Shown in pieces: positions 1 to 6,314 of a stretch of DNA of 7,503 nucleotides (the stretch's first letter is position 1; each line of letters opens with the position of its first letter). A program made the translations under genes and the position numbers. Under the pieces are notes generated by a model. It ran no database searches. It had not been told where the DNA came from and saw only the letters and a list, made by a program, of their open reading frames with translations. The stretch is from JACOTK01 sp038256565 (GTDB lineage: Bacteria; Actinomycetota; Acidimicrobiia; Acidimicrobiales; CADCSY01). The DNA lies in contig JBBSKG010000112.1 of assembly GCA_038256565.1 (NCBI GenBank), forward strand, positions 1 through 7,503, written 5' to 3'.

Positions 1-456
1 CTGGGGGTACTCGTAGGCCCACCAGTACTTCTGGGCAACAACTTTAACCTGAAGAGCCTCAGCTGGTTTTTCGTTCAACTCAAAAATCACAGGCACTGTT
101 AACACGCCGACAACCAAAAGAATCGCTGCAGGAAGTGCGGTCCAGCCAACTTCTAAGAGCGTGTTGCCATGAGTCTGGCTAGGCAATTCATCGTCATCAG
201 AACGTCGCCGGAACTTGATCACAGCAAAGAGAATTATGCCTTGAACGAGGAAGAAGACGACTACAGCAATCCAAAAAACCGGAATGAAAAGATTGTCTAT
301 GGTGCGAGCTAAAGGCCCCGCAGGTTCAAGGGTGTCCTGAGGAGCATTCTTCGCGCAGGCAGACAGCGCTAAAGTCAACCCTGCCATCAGACCAACTGGC
401 GAAAAAACAGCACGGCGAATACGGCCGAGCATCATGGCTGAACTCTTGATCTTCAT
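1..456 (-). CDS. ctaC: Cytochrome c oxidase subunit II, 3' end outside the window
   Basis: Membrane-anchored subunit that normally receives electrons from cytochrome c at a binuclear CuA centre and passes them to subunit I. The reading frame is open from the ATG at 456 to base 1 (152 codons seen). Residues 1-34 form a lipoprotein signal with lipobox LSAC (C34). Two membrane helices follow (about 57-80 and 105-126), with the conserved LLEVGWTALP segment; E102 matches the glutamate at the K-channel mouth. The aromatic stretch AQKYWWAYEYP (142-151) opens the cupredoxin domain; tyrosine stands where many family members have the first tryptophan. The CuA motif (CxxxCxxxHxxM) lies beyond the left edge, so copper binding cannot be judged. 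The start overlaps the upstream stop as ATGA, with GAGG 10 nt upstream. ATGs at codons 8 and 9 are weaker alternatives with a poorer Shine-Dalgarno. Last visible gene of the cox set. Confidence 0.93.
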   Translation of the reverse strand, partial: MKIKSSAMMLGRIRRAVFSPVGLMAGLTLALSACAKNAPQDTLEPAGPLARTIDNLFIPVFWIAVVVFFLVQGIILFAVIKFRRRSDDDELPSQTHGNTLLEVGWTALPAAILLVVGVLTVPVIFELNEKPAEALQVKVVAQKYWWAYEYPQ

Positions 457-1172
457 GGGTGCGTTGCCTCAACCTCGTGCTTAACGATTTCACGTTCACC
501 GACGACTGCGCTTGCAATACCACCAACGATTAGACCCAAGGTTGACAGTACCAAGAAGGCACTTAGCAACGTAGAGCTAATCCGCGGTCGAGCCGCTACG
601 ACAAATGCCACCGCCAAGATCACAGTCGCTAGGACCATGGCGATGACGGTTGAACCAGTTTTCGAAAGAGCTAGAAGCACTCGCGAGAACGACAGCACCA
701 CAACAGCAATAATTGTGGCCGCTAATACAGGAAACTCAAAAGGCTGCATGATGCGATTACGCAGTTCTTGGTTTTGAGTTGAGTCAGTAGTCGAACGTTC
801 AGCCCAACCTTGCACCATCCACTCGACGAGAACCACGCCCATAATGCCAATGCCCACATAAAGCAGGGCGTTTCCACCGGCGAGACCCACAAGCGCAACC
901 GCCGCACCTACGGCTCCAAATGCTGGCCAGGGAGCGGGCGCTGCAGAGCGCCTAGGAGAAGTCCCGAGTGCGAGTGTGCGACCACCCGGAGTCTGGAGGT
1001 TACCGTCACGCATACCCGCACAAGTCGTACCGACAATGAACGATGCAATGACCGCTGCTACCAGAACTACCGAACCAAACTCTTCACCACCACTGCCCAT
1101 GAAATACACCACGGTGGCTACCAGGGTGAAAAAGGTGAGACCAAACCAAAACTTTGCGCCAGTCGTAATCAC
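453..1172 (-). CDS. Cox-operon membrane protein, possible subunit IV-like
   Basis: Not recognised by name. The 239 residues hold about seven hydrophobic segments (roughly 8-26, 33-51, 82-99, 101-121, 148-169, 173-193, 199-223), with a polar loop at 52-80 and another at 122-145. The first two helices, starting TTGAKFWFGLTFF and followed by a glycine-rich turn, resemble the start of the small actinobacterial cytochrome oxidase subunit IV (CtaF), but CtaF is only about 130-140 residues with four helices. This could be an enlarged or duplicated relative, or an unrelated assembly or structural subunit. No metal-binding motif is visible. The start is GTG at 1172, which overlaps the ctaE stop as GTGA, with AAGGGG seven bases upstream. 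Its own stop overlaps the ctaC start as ATGA. This coupling argues for a part in the same complex. The gene call is firm; the function is a guess from context. Confidence 0.85.
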   Translation of the reverse strand: MITTGAKFWFGLTFFTLVATVVYFMGSGGEEFGSVVLVAAVIASFIVGTTCAGMRDGNLQTPGGRTLALGTSPRRSAAPAPWPAFGAVGAAVALVGLAGGNALLYVGIGIMGVVLVEWMVQGWAERSTTDSTQNQELRNRIMQPFEFPVLAATIIAVVVLSFSRVLLALSKTGSTVIAMVLATVILAVAFVVAARPRISSTLLSAFLVLSTLGLIVGGIASAVVGEREIVKHEVEATHP

Positions 1173-1783
1173 TTGGGTGCCCCTTCAAGGAACCAGAGCG
1201 AGAAGTACACAACAAAACCCGCAGCAGCAGCAAAGTGCCAAAAGGCCGCAGCTGAGGCCACGAATTCACTGTTCACTGAGGAGAACTGACCTGCTAAAGA
1301 TCGAAAGCCCATAACCATGAAGGCTGCGATGGCGGCAATAACCACAAGCAAGTGAGTGACAGTAATCGCGTAAACCGCCGTTGTGTAAGGACTCGAACCT
1401 GCAACCAAACCAAGTTCACGCCAACAAAAGCTCAGTCCGTTGATAAACGCAAAGGCAAGAAACAGTGTCGTTCCCAATGCCCAATAAAGATTCTGACGAT
1501 CATTTTGCTTGATTGCGGTAACCGCCCACTGAGCCGTAACCGCTGACATCACAAGCGTTAGGTAAGTCACCGCTAAGGCCACATTTGGTAACGCAAGGCC
1601 ATCGGGCAACCAAGGCTGGCCCGCTGCTTGAGCGGCCCCACGCTGGCCGAAATAGCTTGCCAAGAGCCCACCAAAACCCATGACGCCAGCAGCAATGATC
1701 CACATTGTGGCCACCATCGTGATGCCTGGGCGGCGCGACAGCGCCGGGGCAGAACTAGTTGGACTCGCCATGGTCATAGACAT
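1169..1783 (-). CDS. ctaE: Cytochrome c oxidase subunit III
   Basis: Integral membrane subunit of heme-copper oxidases; it carries no redox centre and stabilises subunit I and its proton uptake. The 204 residues hold five helices (about 22-44, 66-86, 99-119, 133-159, 175-199), as in short bacterial forms that lack the first two helices of the seven-helix type. Family marks are WLPDGLALPN before helix 2, a WREL segment after helix 3 (E123), a TVTHLLVVI stretch standing for the usual TGxHxxHV, and the FWHF signature (181-184) opening the last helix. Start codon ATG at 1783 shares its A with the TGA of the subunit I gene (TGATG). GGAGG lies at 1794-1798, 10 nt upstream. In-frame ATGs at codons 3 and 5 are possible alternatives. 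The downstream junction overlaps as GTGA. Its partner subunit I lacks the oxygen-reducing site, so what it stabilises here is open. Confidence 0.93.
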   Translation of the reverse strand: MSMTMASPTSSAPALSRRPGITMVATMWIIAAGVMGFGGLLASYFGQRGAAQAAGQPWLPDGLALPNVALAVTYLTLVMSAVTAQWAVTAIKQNDRQNLYWALGTTLFLAFAFINGLSFCWRELGLVAGSSPYTTAVYAITVTHLLVVIAAIAAFMVMGFRSLAGQFSSVNSEFVASAAAFWHFAAAAGFVVYFSLWFLEGAPK

Positions 1784-3375
1784 CAGACGGATACCTCCGA
1801 ACCATCAGAACGACGATCAAGGACAGGGGTAGCCGAGGTCACCAAGTCAATCGGCTCATCAAAGTTGGCGGGGGGCGGAGGTGAGGCGGTTGCCCATTCG
1901 AGAGTGAAACCTTCCCAAGGATCATCGACAGATGGGTTAGACCCTCGCCTGGCAAGACCGTTCAACAAGGTCAACAGCGTCACTACAACAGCCAACAAGA
2001 TTAAGGCACCACCAGCTGCGCTAAGGCCATTCATCGCAGCTACAGACGACCCCGATTCAATATCAATAGAGCCAATCGCTTGATCTTCAACAAGACCACT
2101 AACGAGGTCAGGAACGGCTAACAAAAGTGCGCCACCAAACGTGAGCAGGAACACAAGCTTTCCTGCAACATCGCTCAACGTCACGCCCCAAATCTTGGGT
2201 GCCCAGAACCAAAGTGCAGCCAATGCAGCCGAAAGAGCCGCTCCCTCAAGGATGAGGTGCATCTGACCAATGGTCCATACAGTCCCACGGAGATCAAGGG
2301 CGTCTATAACCGATGCCGCTCCGGCCACAGAGCCCATAAGGAAAAGTAGAAGCGAACCCAACGCCAACAAGATAGGGGCTTTAACCGAGAATCGACCTCG
2401 ACGCATAGCGTCACCAACGAGGCCCAGCAGACCAAGAATTGGTAGCGCGCCCGCGAGGCCCATGCCAACATAAAGCACGTCATCAAACACAGGCCCGACT
2501 TGGGCAAAGGCACCAAAGCCAAGCACCCCTGCCATTCCAATGAAGATCAGCCCAGCACCATGGGGAGAAAGACGAGACCCAGCGATGACCGGGATGATCT
2601 CTAGCGCAATACCAAGTGCAGGAATCGCTAACACATAAACCTGCGGAACGGCCCAGAACCAGTCTGTTCCGGTTGTAGCGGTAAGCGAACCACCGAAGTG
2701 ATGGGCTACGTACAACTCAATGAATCGTGCGATCAGAACAGGCGTCGCCAACAAAGTGAGGCCGCCACCGACCAAGAACGACCATGTGAATATCGGCGTG
2801 CGCAACAAAGTCATGCCTGGTGTCCGCATGACGACGATGGTGGTCAAGATAGCTACCAAGGCCACGCACAGGGCGACGTTGAGGAAAGTAATGCTGAGCA
2901 GATAGAGGTCTATGCCGGTCTTACTTCCGCCAGCAAGTCCGCCGTCGGCGGCGTAGGAAGCAAGTAATAGACCGCCAGAAACAAGATAGGCCCAGTAGGC
3001 AAAGCTCGCACCCCGTGGAAAGGAAATCTCGGTAGCCCCAACTTGAAGCGGCACAAGATAGGTGGCCAGACCAACAAAGAACGGCACGAGGAATAGGAAG
3101 ACTGCAACCTCGCCGTGCAGGCTGTAGACCTGCTGAAAGACCCCTAGGTCCAGGATATCCATGCCACCATCAAGGCGCTCAGCACCAAGCAGTGCGCCTA
3201 GAGCGCCTCCACCCACTAAGAACACCAACGATGTGACGAGCCATAGTCGACCCACCACTTTGTGGTCAGTCGAGGTCAACCAACCAGCTAGCCCAGCAGG
3301 CGTGTCAATAGGTGAACCGTCCACACTCACAGGCGCAGTTATCTCGGTGTCAGGTCTTGTATCAGTCATCGACAT
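1783..3375 (-). CDS. ctaD: Heme-copper oxidase subunit I homologue lacking the CuB and high-spin heme ligands
   Basis: A 530-residue, roughly 12-helix protein of the oxidase subunit I family. Family marks are WLTSTDHKVVG (32-42), YSLHGEV (84-90), YLVPLQVGATEISFPR (106-121), WFWAVPQVY (239-247) and WFWAPKIWG (389-397). H87 and H373 match the two axial ligands of the low-spin heme. The other expected ligands are replaced: the helix VI CuB histidine by V243 (usual GHPEVY is AVPQVY), the helix VII HH pair by Q292-V293 (usual WAHH is FAQV), and the high-spin heme histidine by Q371 (usual AHFH is GQMH). The helix VI glutamate is Q245. The K-channel lysine, the Mg-site His-Asp before helix X and the RR propionate pair after helix XI are also absent. 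The crosslink tyrosine is kept as Y247. I checked the key codons against the bases: GTT, CAA, GTC, CAG. The frame is intact, heading a coupled operon. Oxygen reduction seems impossible; heme-based electron transfer or a structural role is inferred. Start ATG at 3375 with GAGG 13 nt upstream; ATG at codon 3 is an alternative. Confidence 0.9.
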   Translation of the reverse strand: MSMTDTRPDTEITAPVSVDGSPIDTPAGLAGWLTSTDHKVVGRLWLVTSLVFLVGGGALGALLGAERLDGGMDILDLGVFQQVYSLHGEVAVFLFLVPFFVGLATYLVPLQVGATEISFPRGASFAYWAYLVSGGLLLASYAADGGLAGGSKTGIDLYLLSITFLNVALCVALVAILTTIVVMRTPGMTLLRTPIFTWSFLVGGGLTLLATPVLIARFIELYVAHHFGGSLTATTGTDWFWAVPQVYVLAIPALGIALEIIPVIAGSRLSPHGAGLIFIGMAGVLGFGAFAQVGPVFDDVLYVGMGLAGALPILGLLGLVGDAMRRGRFSVKAPILLALGSLLLFLMGSVAGAASVIDALDLRGTVWTIGQMHLILEGAALSAALAALWFWAPKIWGVTLSDVAGKLVFLLTFGGALLLAVPDLVSGLVEDQAIGSIDIESGSSVAAMNGLSAAGGALILLAVVVTLLTLLNGLARRGSNPSVDDPWEGFTLEWATASPPPPANFDEPIDLVTSATPVLDRRSDGSEVSV

Positions 3376-3526
3376 AAATCAGCACGAACCTCGGAATAGT
3401 CGCTGGACACCCTTTAGCCTCCAACTCTCGCCAGATTATGGCCAGTCAGGGCCGAACGGGACTCTACACACCCTGAGTGATAGGAAGAGAAATCCTCCTG
3501 ATTTTCTTGGCTGTTCACACTCATCA
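3376..3526 (-). promoter_or_regulatory. Upstream region of the subunit I operon, weak -10 candidate
   Basis: These 151 bases separate ctaB from the subunit I gene and hold no convincing gene. On the minus strand a CATAAT hexamer (3435-3440) could act as a -10 box, leaving a leader of about 50 bases, but no good -35 sits 16-18 bases further up. No GC-rich stem followed by a T run is visible after ctaB, so read-through from ctaB into the oxidase genes is possible. Confidence 0.25.
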
Positions 3527-4441
3527 TCATGTCCCTGATCGCAGTACCTGATCGAGTGCCATTGCACCAAACAACAGGCTTATATAAGTAATCGAATAGG
3601 TGAACATCGACATAGCAACGGCTGGTGTTGGGTTGCGCAACAAGCGCACGGCATACCAGGTAAAGATGCCGCCGAGCACTACCGCTGCGCTCACATAAAT
3701 CCACCCCATTTGAGCAACGGGAGCGAAAAATATGGTCAGCGCCCACAAAAACAAGGTGTATCCGAGCATTCGTATAGCGGTTTTTCGCAGACTGACCACA
3801 GCAGGAAGCATAGGTACTCCAGCAGCCGCATAGTCATCTTTGTAACGAACGGCGAGTGCCCAAAAGTGTGGTGGAGTCCAATAGAAAATGATGGCGAACA
3901 GCACTACTGGAGCCCAGTCCAAGGAGTTTTGAACTGCCGACCAACCCACTAACACCGGTACTGCGCCAGCTGCACCACCGATGACGATGTTTCGCGTTGT
4001 CGTTCGCTTAAGCCACAACGTATAGATGAATACATAAAACAACGTTGCCGACACGGCCAACACAGCGCTGAGCAGATTCACCAACGACCACAGAACGCCA
4101 AAGGCAGCAATCTCAAGGGTTATAGCGAAAATAAGCGCGTGATTCGGAGCGACCGCTCCAGTGACCAGAGGACGGTTTTGTGTCCGCTTCATGATGGCGT
4201 CTATGTCGCGATCAACGAACATGTTGATTGCATTTGCCCCACCAGCAGCAAGGGCACCGCCAATAAGAGTTGACAACACAAGCCACCCTGATGGAAGACC
4301 TCGTTCGGCAACCACCATTGTGGGAACAGTGGTGATGAGCAAAAGCTCAATAATGCGAGGTTTGGTTAGCGCCACATAAGCACCCAGGACCGAAACGAGC
4401 CGGGTGCGCCAAGACACGGGCAGGGTCGCGGAATGCAGCAC
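3527..4441 (-). CDS. ctaB: Protoheme IX farnesyltransferase (heme O synthase)
   Basis: UbiA-family membrane prenyltransferase that adds a farnesyl group to heme B to give heme O, the precursor of heme A for terminal oxidases. The 304 residues are the usual length. Visible marks: LTKPRIIELLL (25-35); the first aspartate-rich motif NMFVDRDID (73-81, N73, D77, D81) followed by KRTQNRPLVTG; FYVFIYTLWLKR (135-146); the GGAAGAVPVLVGW segment (155-167); TPPHFWALA (189-197); and the second acidic motif YKDDYAAAGVPMLP (200-213). About nine helices are evident. The start is GTG at 4441: an in-frame TAA four codons upstream rules out a longer form. No Shine-Dalgarno precedes it, and a promoter-like pair ends six bases away, so translation may be leaderless. 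GTG at codon 9 is an alternative. Divergent from ctaA; lies upstream of and in line with the oxidase genes. Confidence 0.96.
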   Translation of the reverse strand: MLHSATLPVSWRTRLVSVLGAYVALTKPRIIELLLITTVPTMVVAERGLPSGWLVLSTLIGGALAAGGANAINMFVDRDIDAIMKRTQNRPLVTGAVAPNHALIFAITLEIAAFGVLWSLVNLLSAVLAVSATLFYVFIYTLWLKRTTTRNIVIGGAAGAVPVLVGWSAVQNSLDWAPVVLFAIIFYWTPPHFWALAVRYKDDYAAAGVPMLPAVVSLRKTAIRMLGYTLFLWALTIFFAPVAQMGWIYVSAAVVLGGIFTWYAVRLLRNPTPAVAMSMFTYSITYISLLFGAMALDQVLRSGT

Positions 4442-4476
4442 ATCGCGAGGTTAGGGGAGCAATGAGCGCTGCCCAA
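4441..4476 (-). promoter_or_regulatory. Putative leaderless promoter of ctaB
   Basis: Read on the minus strand, TTGGGC (4471-4476) and TAACCT (4448-4453) are separated by exactly 17 bases. The second fits the actinobacterial TANNNT -10 pattern. Six bases (4442-4447) separate it from the GTG start of ctaB, which places the expected transcript start on the first base of the start codon. No Shine-Dalgarno-like sequence is present. No matching promoter was seen for the divergent ctaA in the same 64-bp gap. Confidence 0.45.
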
Positions 4477-4505
4477 GTCGAAGACTCAGGCCCGCCCTCT
4501 TTACG

Positions 4506-5420
4506 ATGGCGTTTGTGGCGCTCATTCAAGTTTCACCCCAGACATATCGTCATGTCACCCGGGTGGCTCTCATTGCCCTGGTGTTCATCGTGGTGTCAGG
4601 TGGCGCGGTACGTCTGACCGGCTCAGGTTTGGGATGCACCGATTGGCCAAACTGCACACCCGGACGGCTCACCCCAGTAAGTGCTGGCGACATGCACGCA
4701 ATGGTGGAGTTCATCAACCGACTCGTAACCGGCCTTGTTTCGTTAGCCGTCATCGTGGCCGTGCTCGCATCGCTTAAGAGATCGCCACGACGACGTGATC
4801 TCACTTTCTTGTCTCTAGGCCTAGTTGGCGGGGTGCTGGGCCAGATAGTCCTGGGTGGCCTCACGGTGCTTGTTGACCTGAGCCCACCCTTCGTCATGGG
4901 TCATTTCCTCGTATCGATGGTTCTCATTGGCAATGCACTCGTATTGCACTACAGGGCAAACGAAGATGAAGGGGCTCGTCTACCCCTTGTGCGAGTGCCC
5001 GTTGTAGATGCCACCACGACCAAGATGGGCCGCCTGTTGCTTCTAGCGGCAAGCCTCGTGTTGTTCACCGGCACGGTGGTAACTGCTGCTGGGCCTCATG
5101 CCGGAGACGCGAATGTCGATCGCCTAAACGTAGACATCGCCCAAGCAGCTCAACTGCATGGCGGAAGCGTCATGATGTTTTTGGCAATTACTTTGGTGGT
5201 CCTCTGGAAATTGCAACGTACAGGTGCCCCCTCGAAAACAAAACGGGCGGGCGAAGTGTTGCTGGTGGTTCTCGTTGCTCAAGGTGTCATTGGCTACACG
5301 CAATATTTCACCGGCGTTCCCGCCCTACTTGTCGGCATTCACCTCTTAGGGGCATCACTCGTGTGGCTAGCCGCCCTACACCTCAACTTGACCTTTTCAG
5401 CCGTGAAGGTGATGAAATAA
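4506..5420 (+). CDS. ctaA: Heme A synthase (CtaA/Cox15 family)
   Basis: Membrane enzyme that oxidises the C8 methyl group of heme O to the formyl group of heme A. The 304 residues form the usual two four-helix halves. First half: GGAVRLTGSGLGCTDWPNC (32-50) with the Cys pair C44/C50 of the first outer loop, MHAMVEFINR (63-72) with heme histidine H64 and the essential E68, and H133 in VMGHFLVSM. Second half: TGTVVTAAGPHAGD (188-201), H218 in QLHGGSVMMF and H279 in VGIHLLGASLVW. No second cysteine pair occurs in the outer loop of the second half, unlike the Bacillus enzyme. An in-frame TGA at 4464 and no other start codon before 4506 fix the ATG start; no Shine-Dalgarno is visible, so leaderless translation is possible. 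Transcribed away from ctaB. Its product would supply heme A to the neighbouring complex or to a canonical oxidase encoded elsewhere. Confidence 0.96.
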   Translation: MAFVALIQVSPQTYRHVTRVALIALVFIVVSGGAVRLTGSGLGCTDWPNCTPGRLTPVSAGDMHAMVEFINRLVTGLVSLAVIVAVLASLKRSPRRRDLTFLSLGLVGGVLGQIVLGGLTVLVDLSPPFVMGHFLVSMVLIGNALVLHYRANEDEGARLPLVRVPVVDATTTKMGRLLLLAASLVLFTGTVVTAAGPHAGDANVDRLNVDIAQAAQLHGGSVMMFLAITLVVLWKLQRTGAPSKTKRAGEVLLVVLVAQGVIGYTQYFTGVPALLVGIHLLGASLVWLAALHLNLTFSAVKVMK

Positions 5421-5453
5421 AATATTCTTATGTAGTTTCAATCAGATTGACGT

Positions 5454-5834
5454 CTAAAAAACACCAACGCAGCCAAAATGTCGACTTGAGGGGCTTTCAA
5501 CAACGTTTCGTGTGAGCACGTGCCTCACTCGCCAGTCTTGTGGGACGCTGCCGGGGGTCATCCACCCGTTCCCTCCCCACTCCTCAGTCACGAGTTCGGT
5601 CAGATCAGCCTTTGGTCGAAATCGAGCAAGCGTTTCCGCTAAGCAGACCTCCCGTGATGTCCCGAAATAGGTCGTTTCGTAATCAGCAGTGAACGAGTCG
5701 AACCGGTTCCCACCCCGTGGGTTTGCATCGTCGACGCGCTCTAGCAACTGGTCTGTGTACACCGGTTTGCGTCGGCCCACCCGCCAAATTCCGGATTTGG
5801 AAGGAATGGCGGTTGCAACCTCGTTATGCGGCAT
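5454..5834 (-). pseudogene. RES-domain toxin, C-terminally truncated
   Basis: RES-domain toxins of type II toxin-antitoxin systems consume NAD+ (MbcT-like). From the ATG at 5834 the frame gives 126 residues. It shows the opening IWRVGRRKP (16-24) with arginines R18 and R21, GGNRF (41-45), an aromatic strand ETTYFGTS and CLAETLARF (64-72) with the conserved glutamate E67. Next comes VPQDWRVRHVL (97-107), typical of the middle of actinobacterial members. The chain then stops: the C-terminal third with the conserved serine of the R-E-S triad (usually near a GIxYxSR stretch) is missing, and only 33 bases separate the stop from the end of ctaA. A one-base frame change near 5480 adds only about a dozen residues, so the end seems deleted rather than merely shifted. 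A TTG at 5858 would add eight residues, but the ATG overlapping the antitoxin stop is the more natural start. Probably inactive. Confidence 0.6.
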
Positions 5835-6030
5835 CGACAAAAGAGCGAGCGGCAGCAAGAACAGCCTTCAAGTTGCCCGACGCGATGACATCAATTGGTG
5901 CATCATCGTCGAGTTGAGGGTTCATGCCAATGAAGCATGCCCGCAGCGTATGGATGTCATCAACACTGAGGAGTATGCCAGCGACCTGGTGGGTGCCGAT
6001 AACTAGGTTGTGAGCCTGTGACCAGGTGTT
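5824..6030 (-). pseudogene. Remnant of the RES-partner antitoxin (Xre/MbcA/ParS-type C-terminal part)
   Basis: Reading the minus strand from 6030 gives 68 residues ending AAARSFVDAA at a TAA (5824-5826). The segment FIGMNPQLDDDAPIDVIASG followed by a short helix matches the usual end of antitoxins paired with RES toxins, in which an NPxLxxxxPIxxLxxG motif leads into an Ala-rich helix. The toxin ATG (5832-5834) lies inside this end, an 11-base overlap typical of a toxin-antitoxin operon. The frame is closed upstream by TGA at 6031-6033. No start codon precedes the ATG in the middle of the motif, so the N-terminal helix-turn-helix half is absent. I did not find it in another frame upstream. Identification rests on motif memory and on the RES neighbour. 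Confidence 0.5.
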
Positions 6031-6138
6031 TCACATCAAATGGCAAGCGTTTCGGCACTCCAGGGGGCTCGGGTGCTTTGGGTTGGAGTCGCCCCTCCTG
6101 CACCGAATGAATGTTCGATCAGAACCCTCGCTGGCAAA
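6031..6138. other. Non-coding junction between the decayed toxin-antitoxin pair and the GC-rich segment
   Basis: No gene is supported here. It contains an imperfect palindrome, GTTCGATCAGAAC (6113-6125, arms GTTC/GAAC), and a G-rich/C-rich pair (AGGGGGC near 6063 and GCCCCTCCT near 6090) that could form a weak hairpin without a T run. Composition changes across this stretch, so it may contain the joint of a rearrangement. Confidence 0.35.
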
Positions 6139-6314
6139 TTAGAGCTTGGTCCTAAGCAGTCGCGCCGTGGTCCGTCCGTGGGTTTTCCCAAACACGGTCA
6201 TTCGCAGCCCGTGTGACTTCAGTTCGATATTGATCGGCGTCCGGCCGGAGCTGTGTCGGGGTTGACGTTGACCTCGGCCCATTCGCCCGGATCGCCGCGC
6301 AGTGCGGTGATCAC
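6139..6314 (-). pseudogene. Small coupled gene after the antiporter, broken by an apparent one-base deletion
   Basis: A GTG at 6314 overlaps the antiporter stop as GTGA and opens a frame reading VITALRGDPGEWAEVNVNPD then TAPAGRR; it ends early at TGA 6219-6221. From about 6240 a second frame of the same strand reads TPINIELKSHGLRMTVFG, then KTHGRTTARLLRTKL, and stops at TAA 6139-6141. Both halves have coding-like, GC-rich third positions. Restoring one base near 6241 (GCC GGx ACG CCG) would join them into one 58-residue basic protein. I do not recognise the family. It could be a decayed gene or an intact gene with one sequencing error. The start overlap suggests it belongs to the antiporter transcript. 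Confidence 0.4.

Noticed and set aside
3414..3530. Short minus-strand frame of 37 codons between ctaB and the subunit I gene
   Set aside because: It has no recognisable motif, its ATGs lie in the last codons of ctaB without a ribosome site, and the AGGAGG inside it is not placed before a start codon.
4441..4443. ATG overlapping the GTG start of ctaB by two bases
   Set aside because: It is in a different frame from the heme O synthase reading frame.
5421..5453. Possible terminator after ctaA
   Set aside because: The stretch is AT-rich, with only a tight CAATCAGATTG palindrome that leaves no room for a loop and no T run after it.
5689..6006. Plus-strand open frame of 105 codons over the toxin-antitoxin remnant
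   Set aside because: It is antisense to the RES and antitoxin frames, whose motifs are recognisable, and has no protein-like features of its own.
6020..6100. tRNA-like patches (TTCGATC near 6115, GGGTTGGAGTC near 6080)
   Set aside because: Neither has a pairing T stem, and no matching acceptor or anticodon arm could be found.
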